Positions 62,327 through 64,000 of a DNA stretch of 64,000 bases are shown one piece after another. Under the pieces are notes generated by a model. It was not told the DNA's origin. It made no database searches and was given only the letters and a program-made list of their open reading frames with translations. Numbering within the stretch: the stretch's first letter is position 1; every line of letters begins with the position of its first letter. The translations under genes and the position numbers were made by a program. This DNA is from JASHPR01 sp963815375 (GTDB lineage Bacteria; Actinomycetota; Actinomycetes; Streptosporangiales; Streptosporangiaceae), in contig CAWFGX010000001.1 of assembly GCA_963815375.1 (NCBI GenBank), positions 310,001 through 374,000 on the forward strand. Direction: 5' to 3'.

Positions 62327-62874
62327 GTAAGTATTCGGAAGTCCCGTGGCAGGGTCGCTGGTGCCTGTTACTCCAGTCGTAGATCGTGATCTGTGTTGCG
62401 CGGAAGGTGACTGCGCTTGCCGTCGGCGTGGGGCTACTCGATTTGGGCGAGCCGAAGTGCGTCCGCGAGCTCGTGGAGCTTTGCCGGTGACAGTCTTCCG
62501 GCCTGCTCGATCAGGTCGTCGCGCGTCAAGGTGACCAGCCAGGTACAGGGGATAAACCCGGTGCGGGGCAGGGCAACACGTACGACGCCTTCGTTCGCAA
62601 GTCCCTCCCCGTTGCCCAGTCTGACCTCGATGCCGACATCAGTGATGTCGGTGCCTGCGGGCGCGACGACCTGTATCGCCCGCAGTTCTTCGGCCCCGTC
62701 TCGTGACAGGAGCACCACCGGGCGCTTCTCATCGAGCAGTGCCCACCACACTTCGCCACGGTCCATCATCGGTCCTCCCCGGCGGTCGGGCACCCCTGCG
62801 GCAGCGTACTTCGGTCGTCGATCGTGACCTGACGCGGAGTCATCCATGTTTGTGCGGGACTTCCGAATACTTAC
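62327..62874. mobile_element. 548-bp IS66-like mini-transposon carrying a MazF-type gene
   Basis: The element starts with GTAAGTATTCGGAAGTCCCG (62327-62346) and ends with its exact reverse complement (62855-62874), a perfect 20-base terminal inverted repeat. The 8-base sequence ACCGGACA stands directly outside both ends (62319-62326 and 62875-62882), a target duplication. IS66-family elements are known for ends beginning GTAA and 8-base duplications. There is no room for an IS66 transposase. The only gene inside is the MazF/PemK-like one on the minus strand. Confidence 0.85.
62434..62769 (-). CDS. MazF/PemK-type toxin-like protein inside the mini-transposon
   Basis: From the ATG at 62769 the protein is 111 residues. 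It begins MDRGEVWWALLDEKRPVVLLSRDGAEELRAIQVVAPAG, continues EVRLGNGEGLANEGVVRVALPRTGFIPCTWLVTLTRDDLIEQAG, and ends in a helix LSPAKLHELADALRLAQIE. This is the SH3-like MazF/PemK fold of RNA-cleaving toxins as found in actinobacteria. GGGGAGGACC precedes the start. No antitoxin gene is inside the element or adjacent, so it may be inactive, weakly toxic or controlled from elsewhere. Confidence 0.85.
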   Translation of the reverse strand: MMDRGEVWWALLDEKRPVVLLSRDGAEELRAIQVVAPAGTDITDVGIEVRLGNGEGLANEGVVRVALPRTGFIPCTWLVTLTRDDLIEQAGRLSPAKLHELADALRLAQIE

Positions 62875-63028
62875 ACCGGACATTGCTGCAAAGGGGTCGG
62901 ATGCGGCCACGAAGGCGGGCGCGGCCTGCAGGCAGCACAGGCCGCACGAGCGCCAGCGTGGCTATAGCTCGCTGTTCTGCGGCTTGCGTGCGACCCGCGG
63001 ATGCAGGGGATTGGAATCCGGCGGCCGG

Positions 63029-64000
63029 TCAGGTCGCGGCGGTGGCGAGCACCAGGGGCAGGACCGCGGTGGCACCGGCTTCGCGCAGCCGCATCGCCGC
63101 GACCGTCATCGTCCAGCCAGTCTCGATCCGGTCGTCCACCAGCAGGACTGGCCCATCGAGCCGGGCCAGATCGGCGCGCATTGCGCCCGGCACGACGACG
63201 CTGCTCCAGACCGCACGGAGGCGCTGGGCACTGTTGTGCTGGCGGCCGGGCTTCAGCCGGCCCGCCATAATCGAGCGGACCGAGGTAGGGCATCCGGCCG
63301 ATCTTCGCGATGTGGCTGGCCATGCTCGCGATGAGCAGCGGCCTGGTGCGTGACGGCATCGCGATGACAGCGGCTGGCCGCTGTGCCCAGTCCCACGCGG
63401 CCAGCACCTTGACCACGGCGGCGAGCATGTCGTCGGGCACGGGCCCGTCCGGGGTCGGCGCTGGCCGGGCGGCATCCCCGGCCGGCGGTTCCTCGGCGAG
63501 CACCGCGCGCAGCCTGGGTCCCCAGCCGAGATCGGTCAGGCCGCCCAGGGCCCGGCCCGCTTCGGCCGACATGTCCGCCCCGAGCTTGCCAGCGATGTCG
63601 ATCCCAAAGTCTCGCATGCCGGCCGGCCACATCTTGCGCGGCGGGACCTCGGTGCCGGGACGCAGCAGGTGGTCGCGTGCGGCGCGAGCCGCAGTCTCGG
63701 TTACTGCGTCTGGCCATCGGCGCTGCGTGCAGTTGTCGCAGCGCCCGCACGGCGCGGCCGTCGGATCGTCGAGCTGCCGCCGCAGGTACTCCATCCGGCA
63801 CCCGGGCGTGGTGATGTAGCCGAGCATGGCCTGCTGCTCGCGGGCTCGCTCGGCGGCGACCCAGAAGTAGCGGTCGGCGTCGTACGCCCACTGCCGGCCC
63901 GTCGTTGTCCACCCGCCGGTAACCCGGCGGACTGCACCATCGACGTCGAGAACCTTGAGCATCGTCTCCAGTCTGGTGCGCGAGAGGTCGACACTGACTT
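63029..64000 (-). pseudogene. RecQ-type helicase 3' part with phosphoribosyltransferase-like C-terminus, frameshifted
   Basis: The gene enters from the right edge. It shows the RecQ C-terminal zinc-binding part (MLGYITTPGCRMEYLRRQLDDPTAAPCGRCDNCT), then about 150 residues of linker, then, after a frame change near 63255, RLRAVWSSVVVPGAMRADLARLDGPVLLVDDRIETGWTMTVAAMRLREAGATAVLPLVLATAAT. The last part has the phosphoribosyltransferase motif VLLVDDRIETGWT. The helicase/PRT fusion is known in actinobacteria. The shift separates the two halves. The helicase core lies outside the window. Confidence 0.75.

Noticed and set aside
1..64000. CRISPR array
   Set aside because: No regularly spaced short repeats with unique spacers were seen. 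The repeated units found are att cores and arm sites many kilobases apart.

Overview
The window is high-GC, actinomycete-type DNA. The evidence is strong G/C bias at third codon positions, ECF sigma factors, an Asp23/AmaP envelope-stress operon, SpoIIE-type phosphatases, many TetR and MFS genes, GTG starts, and an epoxide hydrolase of the EHN type. Phylum-level placement is well supported; I cannot name a genus from the sequence alone.

The main architectural fact is that this is an accretion array. The 3' half of a tRNA-Lys(CTT) gene, from the anticodon loop to the ACC end, occurs five times on the + strand (4431, 10829, 23550, 47881, 59801), identical over 44 bases. Two copies still carry the terminator stem-loop that follows the tRNA. 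Several copies are flanked by paired TGTTTGCTC repeats that look like integrase arm sites. A sixth junction near 34.5-34.7 kb keeps the flanks but has lost the core. No complete tRNA lies in the window; the layout implies it is to the left. Only one integrase remains, as a broken fragment at 48090-49053, so most modules look like immobile islets flanked by att sites.

Module A (1-4430): LigD-type phosphoesterase, NTF2-like protein, catalase fragment, DoxX protein, ECF41-type sigma factor. Module B (4431-10828): Cys-rich helical-repeat protein, a membrane protein, a frameshifted gene, and an orphan CDI-type immunity gene with a one-base insertion. Module C (10829-23549): an envelope-stress locus (three Asp23/Gls24 proteins or relatives, DUF2273, a small J-domain protein, a DUF6286 protein, AmaP) divergent from an ECF sigma gene and an anti-sigma protein fused to Asp23, then an SDR/DUF2867 protein, small stress-type proteins and transaldolase. 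A shared two-box promoter (TGCGACG-16-GTCTAACAG) lies upstream of two of its transcription units. Module D (23550-47880): ABC transporter remnant, USP with a DHA2 exporter, a second DHA2 exporter divergent from TetR, SerA, GH15 glucoamylase-like enzyme, two broken IS transposases, SDR/TetR pair, a RiPP locus (a B12-type radical SAM C-methyltransferase with a frameshift, a DUF5825-like protein, a 44-residue precursor candidate), a methyltransferase, a DUF4062-NB-ARC-TPR STAND ATPase and AlkD. Module E (47881-59800): integrase remnant, acetamidase/formamidase, frameshifted NTF2-like gene, quinone-reductase-like enzyme, MFS exporter, cupin, transglutaminase-like protein, and a PAS-GAF-SpoIIE-HATPase phosphatase ending nine bases before the last att copy. 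Module F (59801-end): MazG-like remnant, epoxide hydrolase, a purH fragment interrupted by a 548-bp IS66-like mini-transposon that carries only a MazF/PemK toxin gene, and the 3' part of a RecQ-type helicase gene with a C-terminal phosphoribosyltransferase-like domain.

Many genes are truncated, frameshifted or interrupted by stops, while others are intact. This is what accessory DNA undergoing decay would look like, but single-base indels in the assembly cannot be excluded by reading alone.
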